A stretch of 64,000 nucleotides of DNA from Myotis daubentonii (Eukaryota; Chordata; Mammalia; Chiroptera; Vespertilionidae). The stretch is taken from the NCBI RefSeq assembly GCF_963259705.1, contig NC_081846.1, positions 57,627,205 through 57,691,204 of the forward strand, written 5' to 3'. Below the pieces are notes generated by a model. The model had not been told where the DNA came from and ran no database searches. It saw only the letters and a program-made list of their open reading frames with translations. How positions within the stretch are numbered: the stretch's first letter is position 1; the number at the start of each line of letters is the position of its first letter. The position numbers were made by a program, and so were the translations under genes. This document shows positions 25,186-38,420 of this stretch, one piece after another.

Positions 25186-26859
25186 AAAGTAGCCTTGTCG
25201 TTTTGCATTTCTTATCTCTATGCTTTATTATTCCTATTAGAGTGTTACTCATTTTAAAGGTATTTTCTTTGTAGTCCCTTTCTAAGTCTCTTTCTAGTAA
25301 CACATGTTTTTGCATTTAATTCTCTTGCACCTTGTGTCCACTGTCTGTGCCTCACACACGAATGTTACCTGCTTCTCCTGTCACTTCTTATCGTGAGCTC
25401 ACCTTCACCCAAGCTGCTTATTTTGTGAGAATCCGCTGCCTAGTTGGTGTGTCTGTGTTCCCCGAAATGATTTTGCGTGTGCTTATGCCAGGAGTGCCAG
25501 GAACACTCTGTTCTAGAGCCAAATTCTCTGTTCATATCTTGAAATGGGGTTTTATGGAATATAATAAAAAATGTAAACCCAAGCCTAAAAAAGGATCAAA
25601 TATGGAGTTTTGGGTCTCTCAGGGAATTCTGTGTCTCTCCCCGACACCCCACCTTGTTGCCTAGACAGAGACAGACAAGATTTAGTAGTGGTATCTTTAA
25701 ATGACCTTTTAAGTGAATAAAACTCTGCTTCATAATTAATGATGAATAAGAAACCCCCTTCTTTTAAAAATAGCCATAGGGACTCTTCCTCAGCTCCAAA
25801 AAGGGATCATGAAGACCAGGTGGGCCGATTTTTCCCCTCTTGGGCCTTAGTCCCCACACCTCACCTCACCCAAATGGAGGCCTCCTGTCTCCATGAGCTT
25901 TAAACTGAAGCCTCCAGGTTATCAGGTAGCTGCTCACATCACTCCTCTGGCTTCACGCTTCCTTTTCACAAGCTTTGATTCTCTTCCGGAACTATTGTGG
26001 AGTTTTGGTAGATGCTTCCAGTGTTTTGGGGTGTCTAGCTCTCCATCTTGCACAACTCCCAATAGACTCGGTCCTTCTCATCACACTATTTCACAACTGT
26101 CTGCCTTTCTTCCTAGTCTCCCTTCCCTCTCAATATTAACTTTCATTTTTTTCTTATTATTTTCCTCCATTTTGTACCAGTTACTCTCCTTCTCTGGTAG
26201 CATATTGTGATCCTACAGAGTCCCATATGTGCTTCACCAACCGGAAAAGAAAAATAGCGCTATTAATTGGTCTTCTACTGTCATTGGGACACCCAAGCAT
26301 TTATGCCAAGGGCAATGCATATTGGGCTGGTGCAAGAAAATTTCATTTTAAAATTACAGATTTTAATCCTGTAGAAATATTCCCTGGTGTCGCCCTTCTC
26401 TGTTCTCTAGTGAATATTTTAGATTTAATCAGTCTTTTTTTTTATAGCTTTGATGTGTTAGTCATATTTCCTCACTGCATTCTTCACTCTGATGAACTGT
26501 GTCTTGCAAAATAACTGTGGTTGGCTATGCTGTCTTGAGGAAGGGTGCCCAGACTGGCTGATGCAAAGACTCAGGCCTCCTTGGCAGATATATTCCTATA
26601 ACGAAGTTGAGAGCATTAGGCAAAACTGCCTCTCTCCTGGTAGCCATTGCCATACCCAATTCCTTTGCTCTGATTCCTCACTCACTAAGCAACCTTCTTA
26701 GATCATTTCACTCCTGTAGAACAAAGAAGCCCCTGTAGAAATGCCAACCAGCAGGCATGATGCCATCGGGCACATTGTGTGCGCTTTCTCCCTGAAAGTT
26801 AGTAAATTAGAATTTTGTATTATAAAGCCACAATACAGACCTCATTGAGGATTTACTGT
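25186..26859. other. Intergenic, nothing recognised
   Basis: No gene is supported. The 110-, 105- and 95-codon plus-strand frames in this stretch lack family features. Confidence 0.4.
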
Positions 26860-27260
26860 ATTTTGTTGTAGTAAAATATGCATACAGGAGTTTTCACCAT
26901 TTTAACATTTTTTGAGAGTATAGTTTAGTGCCATTAGGTACAGTCACATTATTGTGCAACCATCACCACCACCCATCTCCAGAACTTTTTATCATCCCAG
27001 CTGAAACTCTGCACCCATTAAACACTAATCTCCCTTTTTCCTTCCCTCAGCCCCTAGTAACTTCTGTTCTACTTTCCTTCTCGATGAATTTGACTCTTTA
27101 AAATATCTCACATAAGTGGACTCCTACAGCATTTGTTCCTTTGTGACTGGCTTATTTCATTTAGCATAATGTCCTCAAGTTTCATCCATGGTTTAGCATG
27201 TGTCAGAATTTTATTAAGCCTTTACTTGATAATGTATTGAACTTTATACCCTTTTGGATA
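26860..27260 (-). repeat. L1 3' UTR region, antisense
   Basis: 'attgtgcaaccatcaccacc', 'ctgaaactctgcacccatta' and 'ggcttatttcatttagcata' are typical antisense L1 3' UTR text. Confidence 0.75.
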
Positions 27261-27589
27261 AGCTGATTTTTGATTAGTCACAAAGCCATAAAGCGTTTTA
27301 TCTGCATAGACACTGAGATCATCTCTGACATCTCTCACTCATCAGCCCTTTAAATGCCATCTCTCCCACAGCTGCAGCTCTGGCTCTGTCATGTCTGAAC
27401 CTTCCTGAGCCTTTTAACAAAAGGAAAGACTTTAGAAACATGCCAGCTTCACATGAAGGGGAAATTTTTATTCTGAAATATGTTAGCTGCTTGATTTCTT
27501 AGGTGAAAATTTGAAGGCTCTGACCTTCACAAGCAGGGGAGCTGCCAGGTCTAACAAGAAAAGGATGTCTTTGGTGGCCTCAGTTTACC

Positions 27590-28250
27590 TTTAGCCCATC
27601 TCTGCCCTTCCCCTAACCTGGAACACCGCGGAAGGTCAATTCTTGGTCATCCACACCCAGGCACAGTTTCTTGTTACTGGTGCTTATCTCAACCCTGCTC
27701 CTCCTCCTCCCACTTAGTTCCCACAAACTTCTGATCAGTCCTGCTCTATGCCTTTCGACCACTTGCCTTTGTGGAGGAATAAGGTCCAATCTCCTTAACC
27801 TGACTTTTGAGGCTCCAAATAATAGGACCCCAAATTACCGTTCCAGACCCAGCCAAACAGGATTCTTTACTATTCTAGTCATATGTCCTAAATGTTCCTT
27901 CGTTGTCTTATTTCATGCCTTTCCCTCTGATGGCAAAAATCCTCCCCAGAGTCTTTTAAAATTATGATCCTTAAACAAAGATCATCTCAAATATCTACCT
28001 TGTCCAAGAAACCTTTCAAATCCCTCCCCCTTCATATGCTTATTCCCTCTATTGAATCCTCAAAGCACTTTTATTTCTACCTCTCTTTTGGAGTCTATCA
28101 GATTATATTTTTAATTACAGTTAGCCACATATTTGCCAGAGTGCCTCAAACTTAGTATGCTATGAATTATTTAAAGGAAGTGACTGTCTTGCTCTCTCAG
28201 AACACCTAGCATTGCAACTTGCATAAAGTCCTTTACAAATATGTCTGTTC
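27590..28250 (+). repeat. L2-like LINE 3' region
   Basis: 'aggtccaatctccttaacct', 'tgaggctccaaataatagga', 'ccaagaaacctttcaaatcc' and 'tgactgtcttgctctctcag' follow L2 3' order. Open frames inside are incidental. Confidence 0.6.
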
Positions 28251-28596
28251 TAGCCTTTGCTGTTTACTTAGAGTAGGTCCATGGATCACAACCTTACATT
28301 AATCATGGAACCAGCTCTGTAACAGGTGAAACCTCCGGAGTCCTGATGGAAGGAGGGAGACGGGAGGACCCTCAAGTGTAAGCAACAGATCTGAATGGTG
28401 GGCTGGAGGTCACTGCTGATTGTTTACCCAGAGTAAGTGGGAATTTGGTGACATTTTATTTACTACAACATTCTGTTTTAGTGTTTGTTTTTTGTTTGTT
28501 TGTTTTTGGTTGTGCTGTCTAGAGAAATATAAATACAAAGGACCTTAAATTCATATAAAAAATAAAGTGATATGAAAATGAAAAGAAGAATCCATA

Positions 28597-28847
28597 TATA
28601 ATTTTTAAATATATCTATCTATCTATCTATATATATATTATTGATTTCAGAGAGGGAGAGGGAGAGAGAGATAGAAACATCAATGATGAGAGAGAATCAT
28701 TCATAGATCAGCTGCCTCCTGCACGCCCCTACTGGGGATTGAGCCCACAGCCCGCAACCCAGGCATGTGCCCTTGACCGGAATCGAACCCGGGACCTTCG
28801 GTCCATAGGCTGACACTTTATCCACTGAGCCAAACTAGCTAGGGCAG
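28597..28847 (-). repeat. VES SINE, minus strand, with expanded tail
   Basis: The AT tail contains an ATCT/AT microsatellite (28610-28640). The middle 'agagaatcattcatagatca', the B-box region and the head 'ccaaactagctagggca' follow. The element looks complete. Confidence 0.88.
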
Positions 28848-29499
28848 AATCCATATTTTTAAAGACCTATTTTTGCTTTTCTGACAAGGGATGGGGAAAA
28901 AAATCAGATTATCAGATAGTTTCTCTAACACTGGTATGCCCAATGCTTCACAATGTTATTGGTTAAGGTACTTATAGAGAATAACGTATTTTCCAAGAAA
29001 TTTTAGAAATTTAGAAAAAATGAACATAACCCTAAGAAACTACCTCTTGGTGGGATAATTTTGACTAATTCTCTATAAAATATATGATATTCATTTCTAG
29101 GTTTTTTGCCTAATGATTTTTAAATATATGCTCTATTATAAAAAAATAATATTTAAATCATGCTTAAAGCTTCAGAGAGGAAGAAGTCTAATGGTGGGGT
29201 TTTGTTCTTAAGGGAAAATTGCTATGCTCAATTTCAGAGAAATAAATGTTAAATTGATTCTATATTGAGTACCACCTATTTGAAAGAAGTAAAAAAGCAA
29301 CTGAGAAATGGAAAACTGTTAAGTAAATAAATAATAAAGCAGGTTGAACATTATAAGTACTTTCAGTTATTCATCTTAGGAGACGTTGGGTTGTGGAGCC
29401 ACTGGATATCATTTCAAGATTCTTAGAAGATAGAGAATGTCCTGAAAGATGTAGGAAAAGTCCTGCTTCTTTTATTATTTTTTTTAAAGGGACAAAGTG
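28848..29499. other. Intergenic, nothing recognised
   Basis: AT-rich sequence with no gene or clear repeat. Confidence 0.45.
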
Positions 29500-29790
29500 A
29501 GAGCCTAATAACCGAAGATTAGTTTACTTATCGCTAATCCTGAAATGAAGATTGTAGATCAAATCCGCAAAAAATATATTTGTGCATAGACTTCTAGAGG
29601 CACACAGGATCCTGACAAGGAATGGCGTGGCTGTCTGCAATGCAGTATTGGCCAGACAACTTTAATTTCCTTCCGTGACAGAATGATGGGATACGTAGCT
29701 CGGAAGCAAGCAATAGAGGCCATTTATCTGTCTTTGACTCAAGCTTTCAATTCTATCATACATGTGACGCCCAGCACCCGGCTAGGGAAG
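29500..29790 (+). repeat. L3/CR1-type LINE reverse transcriptase fragment
   Basis: The stretch translates to pieces resembling the CR1/L3 RT core, including CSIGQTTLISFRDRMMGY and then AIEAIYLSLTQAFNSIIH. The family pattern is FFDRMTGYVD..K followed by YLDFSKAFDSVSH; the second aspartates are lost. The upstream frame has a stop. It is an ancient dead copy. The 68-codon frame from 29683 is part of it. Confidence 0.55.
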
Positions 29791-32345
29791 TACATCAAAA
29801 CCCGTGTTTCTCAAGCTGCAAGCTCTGGTGAGTTCCATGGGACTTTTAAATGCAAGAATACATATTTTTATAGAGGATTATCTTTTTAAAAGTTCTCTAC
29901 CAGTTTAAAAACAAAAATCCTAACTTCTGTTTTTCAGTAGAAAAAATAATGTATTAGGGAGATCTTCATATAGAATGACTTCAGTTTCTCGAATCAGTGT
30001 TTTTCAAAAAAATTTTGGGTTCTCCAATGTGTTCTGGTTCCCAGCAGGAATCAAGTGGCACAATTAAACTGGGGAACTGACAGAACTTACTGATGGGACT
30101 GTTTACAAAGGGTGAGCAGAATTTAGGGAACAGCAAAGGATGGTGCAGCTGGGAACAGCTGCTACCAGCCCTGATCTAAGGGGGCTGGAGCGCGAGTAAT
30201 TAAAAGAAGCTAGAGAAGGCAGGGGTGTGGCAGGGGCCACCCACAGGCACTGTGGTCTTTGACAGGGGACACAGGCATCCTGCCATGACCCAGCCTGAGG
30301 ACGGTATGTGAACTCAAATTATATGCAGATTCAGGGGTAGACATATGAATGTGCCTTTTCTTGCAGAGCGGGTCCATAGGTTTTTTTTGTTCTTTTTTAT
30401 CAACCTTTTGCAAAATGAGTTTCAAATGTCAAGGGCTATATTTTTAAAAGAAAGAAATAAAATTCCAACTGACTGAGATGTTGTTGAGACTGATAGTGAA
30501 TAGTCCTTATTAAGCACCTACAGGGTACAAAGCACTAAATAATACTTTATAACTAGGTAAAAAGAAGGCAGGGAAAGTTATTTAGTGTATTTTGGACCAA
30601 AAAGTAATCCTTAAACTTCAACTGTGTTGGTATTTGGGAGTGAAACATGGAAGTAGAAGAGCTGGCCATGGCTGTAAATGGAATCTTGTTTGAGGACCAG
30701 GAAGGCTTTCCATTGGTGGACAAATGGAGAAGTATTTAGGAGAATCAATCAACATGTCTTGGCAATTGATTGGAGTAGGAAAGATGGAGACAGAATCACC
30801 AGAGAAGTTTCCAAGTTTCTGGCTTATGCAGCTGATACCATGAAAACACACAGACATGAACCTATGCAGATGCACCGCACAGGCACACACGCTCCCAGTC
30901 AGGAGTTGACAGGACGATTCACCGTAATTTTTCATTTTTCTGTCTCTCCCATAGCCTCCTCTTCTCTCAATAAAACAGAAATCAAGATTTTCTAGGAGCA
31001 AACAAGAAAGAAGTTCAAACCTCTGGGGTTTGAAAGCTTATGAAGAGCATTTGGTTATTCCCACTTGGTCTACAAAAGATGGGAAAAGTGCATACTCCAC
31101 TAATGAGGACAATATTACTCTACTTAACTTTTAGCTCTGATCTTTGGTCAGTTATTGGGGTGCCTTAAAATTGCGCTCCAAACATATCTGTTGCCAAAAG
31201 AAATCCCCAAACTGATGCACCTCTTGGGGGATTGTTCATTGTCGTTGATTAAAAAGATGCAATAATCTCCATCTGGTTGAGATTAAACTTTGAGTCACAA
31301 CCATATATACGCAACGTGACGTACTATACAGGATTGTTAGGCCTCCTGCACCCATCCCCCATTCACGCTCCCCAACTCCTAAGTGTTTCAGCTTTAGATG
31401 AGCCCCCCCCCCCGCGCCCCCCCCCCCCCCCGCTGCCACCTCCAGGAGCATCAACTCAGAGCCCATGGGGCTCTGCCTCCCAGAGGGTCTAACTGAATAG
31501 GAGGACAGGCAGGGTGCGGGCAGGACCTGCTTCAAAGTCACACAAAAGGAAGGCTTTAACATTTTGCACTCAAGTCTAAAGTCAGTTGTGACTAATTCCT
31601 CCATTTATTAGGTAAATATGGAAATAACATAAAAAATACAGCCTCTTCAAAATATATCTCCTTCAAAGGAAAAAAATTGTTAGAAGAGGGTTGAATCATT
31701 TGTGATTTCTGAAGAAAAATGAGAATCTTTGCATTACTGAGGGTTTTCATTTGAAAATAAACGTGATTATATTTCATGCTAAAACCACAAACATAGGCAA
31801 ACATAAGCCTCTAACCCTACTCCGTGGTGTGCTGAGATCATGCAAGGGGAGAAAGAAGTATGGTCATATTTCCCAAAGGGTTGCTTTTTAATGTAGACTT
31901 ATCTTACATGCACAGTTTTTTCTGTAAATATTTTGAGTGTGCATGATCTATTCCTGTCACTTGACCAATACCGAGGGTGCCTGACAACATTCTATCATGA
32001 ATTTCTGGATGGGTTTCCGAAACAGTGACCGGGAACCGTGTCTACAAATGGCTGATCTATTTTGATATGAGCTTAATTAATGCTGCATATGAAACTCCAA
32101 ATGTCACAGTTCAGGAGTTTTAAATGTTTAATTATTACACTGACTTCTAAAATAAAATCTGAACTTAATGAATGTATTAAATTCTTTTAAAATAAATTCT
32201 TTTTTTTTTTTAGGAGAAAGGGGTTTTTATAAAATCACTCTATTATGATTTTAGCATGTGGATGAGAACTCTATGAAAATGCCACAAATGATATGTAATG
32301 TCAACATGACAACTTGAACTTGCAGGGAAGAGTTGGGCTGCCCAG
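29791..32345. other. Intergenic up to the UPP2 stop; poly-C tract
   Basis: No gene is supported. A nearly pure C tract lies at 31405-31431 in a pyrimidine-rich block. The region next to 32345 should hold the former UPP2 3' UTR; a minus-strand ATTAAA near 32132-32127 could be its poly(A) signal. Confidence 0.4.
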
Positions 32346-32555
<210 letters not shown>

Positions 32556-32960
32556 TTAGCCAAACATCCCAATGTCCCCAACACACATACTTTGGGTTAT
32601 TTTCTCTGTCATGTGGATGCAACCCAGGGACCTCTCTAGCCTTCTGTATCACCCATATTTCTATGGACTCTGACCAAACACCCCATCTAAATAAGTTAAT
32701 GGAAATAATTTTAAGTGTTCTCTGTTCTCCTTGTCTCTACAATTGGCTAGATTAAAGGAAAGCTTGTCAAGAACAAGGAGAGAACCTTGCCATTCAAGAC
32801 ACACAGAGCTCCAGTTTCCTATCCTATTCCCAGTTAGATGAGGCTCTTCTGACTTGAGGATATAACTGCAGGGCTGGCCATTATTCCTAGATGACATTCA
32901 ACATCTTGGTGCAATGTTTAGTTTGCCTGCTGCAGTTTGGCTGAAGATTAAAGTAAATAT

Positions 32961-33016
32961 AAAAGCTATGAATGTGAATAAATAAATAAATAAATAAATA
33001 ACAAAAGCTATGAATG
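32961..33016. repeat. (AATA)n tract between direct repeats
   Basis: About seven AATA units (32975-33001) lie between two exact copies of AAAAGCTATGAATG (32961-32974 and 33003-33016). Confidence 0.8.
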
Positions 33017-33609
33017 CAGACCTAAGGAAATAGCAATAAAGGTGAGTATGAGCCCTCATGAAATTTGAGAAGAAAAATATTAAAGAAAATACTTAAGTAG
33101 GAGAATCAACTCCACGAAGGAGCAAATTTATTAGCATTTAGTTTCTAAAGAGTGGGAATAAAATCCTAAAATAGATGCGGAAGTAGGGAAAAAGAACAGA
33201 CACCTTTTGCTAAAAAACAACCTGAAACTCTTGTGAGAAGTCACCACGATGGTAATGTCTTTGGTTTGTTTCATCAAGGAGAACCAGGGAGCGAAAACGG
33301 GTCTCCTACAAATTCTTTATTGTCAGTTTCACATGAAATCTTTGATTGCAAGCAATGTGGTCATACACAATGAAATCGGTGTCAAGCAATTTGAACTGAT
33401 AGTGTAATCATCTCTATCTTCGTCTGCGGCATTTTAGAAAAGGATTTCAGGGTTGATGGGATGAGATGTGGCTATGTTAACAAGCTTTGAGGGCATGGAG
33501 ATAAAGTGGGGCTGGAGTGTTATATTTATTTCTTTAACCTCCCCACTATTTCAGACTTCTTTATAAGATCTGGGTTTGGAAAGGAGAAATGAATTGTATT
33601 TATAATAGA

Positions 33610-33830
33610 TGCTATCTTTTCAGTTTCGCTGAGCTCTTGCTGTCTGCCAGGTATTTACGAAACCACTTAGTCCTTACAGCTGTACCATGAGCTAGCTATT
33701 ATTTTATCCCCTTTTGACAGATGATGAAATGAGGGTTTAGGGAGGTCAAACACATGGCCCAGTCAGTATGCACAGCTAGTAAATAGCCATCCAATTCCCA
33801 GCTTCCTAAACTGCTAAGAAGAGTTACCTC
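33610..33830 (-). repeat. MIR SINE, antisense
   Basis: 'cacttagtccttacagctgt', 'ctattattttatcccctttt' and 'tatgcacagctagtaaatag' give antisense MIR. Confidence 0.6.
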
Positions 33831-35312
33831 CCTTCCATCCACCTGTCACCTGAGTGCCATGGCACGTGGTGAACCATTAGGCAGACCTGCCCTGACCCAT
33901 CGGTCAAACGAACCCTCTTGTTCAGCGACTTGAAAAGGAATGGAAATATACGACATGAGCTGAGCCAAATATTTCATCACCAGGGACCCTCTTTATTCAA
34001 AACTCACTTAGTTGTAAAGCAACCTGGCTGGATGGGTAAACAAGCAAATGGAAGGGCTAGAAAATTCCCCAGCTTTTCAAGTTAATGATCAGCAAGCTTG
34101 TGGTGGAGCCTGGCCTGGGCTGGCGGCTACAAAGGCTGCAAGCTTTTCTCTAATCCTTCCCTTGGAAGAGGGATGAAAGGAAACCGCGCCCTGTAGCTTT
34201 CAGAGTGGGAGCTGACTAAACATTTTATCTGGAGATTTCAAGGGTGACGCCAGAGATGGGAAAGAACAGGGCAGAGCAACCTCAGTGGTGTTTTCTCGAC
34301 CCCAGAGGCCCCATTAACAAGCAGCACATAAGAATCTTGTCACCTGAAATTACTGTTTCCATGAGCAATGAAAGGGCATTAATTGCCCAAAACAAGCTGT
34401 CAAAATCAAGTCTGACAACTTTACTACCAGAATCCTCAGACTGGGCAGGAAGGGTGGCTCCTGTGGAGGGACACTTAGTGTCCTGGCTGTCACCGACGAG
34501 GTGGTCAGCTAACGGACGTCAGGTCTGCAATGTGCTGGGGACACACCCCAGTACAGATGGAGCTCAGGCCTCAGCAGCGCCGGGAACTCTCAGCAACTGT
34601 CAGCTCTTTGTGGTCCCTTTGAGAATCTGATGAAAGTTGTGTATTTTTGTGACTCTCTTTTCACAAAACTATACACACACAGTATTTGTGTATAATTTCA
34701 GAGGGTTCCGGGCCCCTGAAGCCCACCCATGAATCCTTTGGAGTCCATGGCCCTCTGCTTTCACCCCAACTTTCTGAATGGACTTCCAGGAAAATTCCCC
34801 ATAAGCTGTAGGCAAAGACAGCAAGGCCAGCCACAGATTCCCCCGTGGACAACAGAGCCCAGACAGGCTGGGCCTCGGAAAGGGGCAAAGCAGCCAGGCT
34901 CGCTGGGGCGTTCCCAGCCTGCTCTGTGCCAGCTCCTCTTCCACTCCTGGCCCTTTCCATGGCCCCCTTCACTCCTCACGCTTTGAGTTCGTCAGGCAGA
35001 CCCATGTTTGCTCCCTGTACGCCTGGTGCAAAGCGTAGGAGTCTCGACAACCTAGAGCCTTCGCACTGCCTCTGTCTCCCCTCAATCTGTCGTCCGTGAA
35101 TCAACAACTAAGTGGAGAAAATTCATATTCAAAGCGGCTGATCAAAGCTAAGCAGCCTAGAAACAATTTGTTCTTCTCAATTGGTGTCTCTCAGAATGTG
35201 CTCCACCGGTTGCCTCCATCTGAACCGGAGCTCGTTAGTAATGCAGACCCAGGCTCTGTCCCTGATATGCAGAGTTAGGGGGAGAGGTGGAGAGGCCAGT
35301 GAGTCTGCATTT

Positions 35313-35350
35313 TAGTTTTTTATTTTTACCCTCACCTGAGGATATGTTTA

Positions 35351-35397
<47 letters not shown>

Positions 35398-35489
35398 TCA
35401 GTCATTTGCCTCCCATGTATACCTAACCAGGGATCAAACCCTCAGCCTTTTAGTGTATAGGACAGTGCTCCAACCAACTGAGCCAGGGT
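35313..35489 (-). repeat. VES-type SINE with long AG run
   Basis: An (AG)n microsatellite of about 18-19 units (35357-35394) is followed by the B-box region and a tRNA-like head ending 'accaactgagccagg'. Flanking duplications are GTGAGTCTGCATTT (35299-35312) and GTGAATCTGCATTT (35490-35503). Confidence 0.82.
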
Positions 35490-35534
35490 GTGAATCTGCA
35501 TTTAAAAAATCTTCCCAGTTAAGTTATTTGCATA

Positions 35535-35708
35535 CAGTAGGGCCTTGACTTACGAGTGTCCGACTAACGAGTTTTTTGAGATACCAGCTGTCTCTAGGCT
35601 GATTTTTTGCATTGAGTTGATAGAGTAATTTGAGTTAACGAGCTTGTTAACGAGCTCCTTAATGAGCTGTCTCTGAACGAATTAAACTCGTAAGTCAAGG
35701 CCCCACTG
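35535..35708. mobile_element. Tc1/mariner-type MITE (Tigger/pogo-like)
   Basis: The 174-bp element starts CAGTAGGGCCTTGACTTACG and ends with its inverse CGTAAGTCAAGGCCCCACTG (one mismatch). TA lies on each side (35533-35534 and 35709-35710). The CAGT ends with TA duplication point to the pogo/Tigger branch. It is non-coding. Confidence 0.82.
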
Positions 35709-36299
35709 TATTAATATTTGAGAACTATTGCTTTAAAGATGTTAAACTCTATCCTGAATCAAATCAAGTTACAACAAATGTGCAAACCTGGACCCTAGTA
35801 CATTAGGCTTCCAAAGAAATGCAGAATTAGACAGAACCAAGATTTAGCGTTAAGTCTATCAAGAATCATATCTTTTATAAAAGTGTTATTGAGTACATTG
35901 TCCACTATCATATGGCTGATAATTTCACTTAAGTTTAAGTTTTGAATAAAGTTTTTATGGTAAACCTCAAATGCTTTTTTATTTTATTTTATTAGATAAT
36001 GAATGTTGTGTAACTCAATGTGTTTCCATTTTCAACTTGGCCTCCAGAAAACTCAAAACTAAATAGAAGTCTTTAGAGTTAGAATTGCACTCCCAGGTAG
36101 CCTCTTTGGTATTGGGAAATACCCAGCTACTCCCTTAAATATGTGCTTTTTATTCTCCTTACCTTGCTTAAGTTATAGTATACATTCATCTTTTATTGCT
36201 TCTGCTAATGCCTTTTAAAAAGAAGTGTCTGAGTAATCTGTTGCTAGATAAAATATGCTGCTCTTTCACATTTTATGGGATAGTGGAGGGAGAGGGGGT

Positions 36300-36500
36300 G
36301 AGGAGACAGGAGGTCTTGTTCTAGTCCACCTGTTTCGACCTAGCTGTGTTTCTTCAGGCAGGTTACCTACACTCTTTAGGCCTCATTTCACTCTCAGAGA
36401 AAGGAGCAGGTGATCTCTCTCCCAAGTCCACACGCTCAGCTTATGTCTCACATCATCTAGTTGGTGTGAGGACTATGAGGTTCACCTGCAACCTTGAGGA
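36300..36500 (+). repeat. MIR SINE, diverged
   Basis: 'gacctagctgtgtttcttca', 'ggcaggttacctacactctt' and 'aggcctcatttcactctcag' resemble the MIR core. Confidence 0.45.
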
Positions 36501-37129
36501 TTTGACCTCTACTGGATGCTGGACCCCCAACCAGAAATGTGCCAGGATGGCCAGAGGATGGAGCCTGGTGTGCTGGGAGTGGGGGTTCCAGTCGGGGCGC
36601 CCAGGATGCCTCCCTGGGGCAGAGCAGGGGAGGGGTGGGTCAAAGGTAATGCCAACCCCACAAAGGGCTGAGCTGTGGCCCTAAATGTTTCTCTAATGGG
36701 TGATGGGTTGGTAATGGGCAGGGAGGACTAGAATAGAGGCAAGAGAATAGAATGAAAAGGAATCAAATAAAATTATAGATGCTGATCTTGATTAAAAATA
36801 TGTAAAACCCAAGAAAGTAAGAAGAAACCATTCTGTTAAATGTTGTCTTTGTAAAAGCAGTAAATGAATGACTAGCCATTTATACCTGATTTCCCAGATA
36901 CAATGACTGATTATCTTGGCAAAATAACCGCTATGCATTCTAAGGAATCCATATCAACTTAACACTTTGATTCCAACACTAACCCTCTGGGTATATGCTT
37001 AGCCCTTCGGGTTTGCTTGCTAAAGTAGCACAACCCTCTGTTCAAAACCTTTAAAATAGAAACAACTGCTTTTGTTGTTGTTGTGATTCTGAACAGAGAC
37101 TATGAACCCATGTATGCATGGGAGGCTGC

Positions 37130-37290
37130 TGGGAAGAGGGGCCTTCAGTGGGACAGAGCTGGTTCAAACCCCAGCTCAGCTACTCTGTACCTGTGAGACC
37201 CCCTCTGAGCCGCAGTTTCTTGTTCTCTGATGAGGGTGAAGAAAGCTGCAATTGGTTGCCTCACACTCTTGTATAATAACATTTTGAAAC
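37130..37290 (+). repeat. MIR SINE, diverged
   Basis: 'gagctggttcaaaccccagc', 'tcagctactctgtacctgtg' and 'ctgagccgcagtttcttgtt' follow MIR order. Confidence 0.5.
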
Positions 37291-38254
37291 CCCGATTTTC
37301 CTCCACTTTAGAGGTAAGGAACGCTCCAGGCCCAGGCTGGATAGGATCCTTTTTACTTTATCAGTGATCACCGTGCAGTGCCTAAAGCCCAATATCCTTC
37401 ATTGCTGGGACCAGAACAAGAACATAAAATGGAATTAAAGCACGATTTTGCTCCCTTTCATTGAAATGTAATGAAGTCATATTAGGAAGTCTGAATGTGT
37501 CCCCGAGTTACCAGCGTCTGTCAAAAGAAATAACACTGAATTCTTCCTTTGCCCTAAAGAAAAACCACAGTGAGTGCTGTGAACTCCAGAGACAAAGAGG
37601 ATTTAAGCAGAACCTAATCTCAGATAAATATTAGGTTTCATATAGTGCCATGCAAGCGTGTGTGTGTCAGAAGGCAGCATTGTCTTTTAAAAATGGATAC
37701 AGATTGAACATACTTATCACAAGCTCACAAGTGCAGAAGGACTATCATCTTTAATCAGAATGTCGGGGGTGTAATTAAAGTAGATTTTGCTCTAAGAGAG
37801 GGGCAGATGTGTGTGTGCACCTTATAAAATCACAGGTGAATGCATTTATGCAGCATTGCACAGGGGGTTTCCAGTATTCTGGAGGTGAAGCCATTCAGGG
37901 TAGAATAATTTCATGAATGCCACTGTTTCCCTTCCTGAATCTTTGTTAATGCAGCATTAAACCCCACTATTCTTTTCAGGATAATGAGATCAGGATAACA
38001 TGTTTCAAGCAATTTGTCCACCTATGAAATAGCAAGAGACTCATGGGTACAGATAAAGCAGAAATATCATTGGAATTTTCCAGAAAAGGGGAGGTTTAAA
38101 CTTCAGGCTTTGTCTGTTCCTATTTGGACAGATGAGAGGCACTCCATAATCCTTGAGACAATTCCAAGCCCCTGGTGAGGCTGGGGACTGAAGGAACCAG
38201 TTGAATTGGCTATAGTCATTTTCCATGGAAAATAAGTGTTGAGTAGCCACTCTT

Positions 38255-38420
38255 TTCATTTGTTTGTTTGATCATTTAGCAAATATTTACTGAATGTCCA
38301 CATGGCAGATATCATTCTAATTGCTGGGGATAAAGCAAGAAAATGACAAACAACATCCCTGTTGTCATGGTGCTTACATTGGAGGAGAGAGATGCTAAAT
38401 ACATACATTCATGCATTAAT
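38255..38420 (+). repeat. Old interspersed repeat (L2-like)
   Basis: 'gatcatttagcaaatattta' and 'ctgaatgtccacatggcaga' followed by 'attgctggggataaagcaag' is common ancient-repeat text; the exact family is uncertain. Confidence 0.4.

Larger units (their letters stand above)
35183..35730 (+). repeat. MER5-type element split by two later insertions
   Basis: MER5A-like text starts at 35183 (gtctctcagaatgtgctcc), continues to 35312, resumes at 35490-35534 and finishes at 35711-35730 (atttgagaactattg). A VES SINE (35313-35489) and a TA-flanked MITE (35535-35708) interrupt it. Confidence 0.6.

Noticed and set aside
26300..26360. 'attgggctggtgcaagaaaa' resembling the end of a human-type mariner
   Set aside because: Only one end-like stretch is present, with no partner inverted repeat or TA flanks found.
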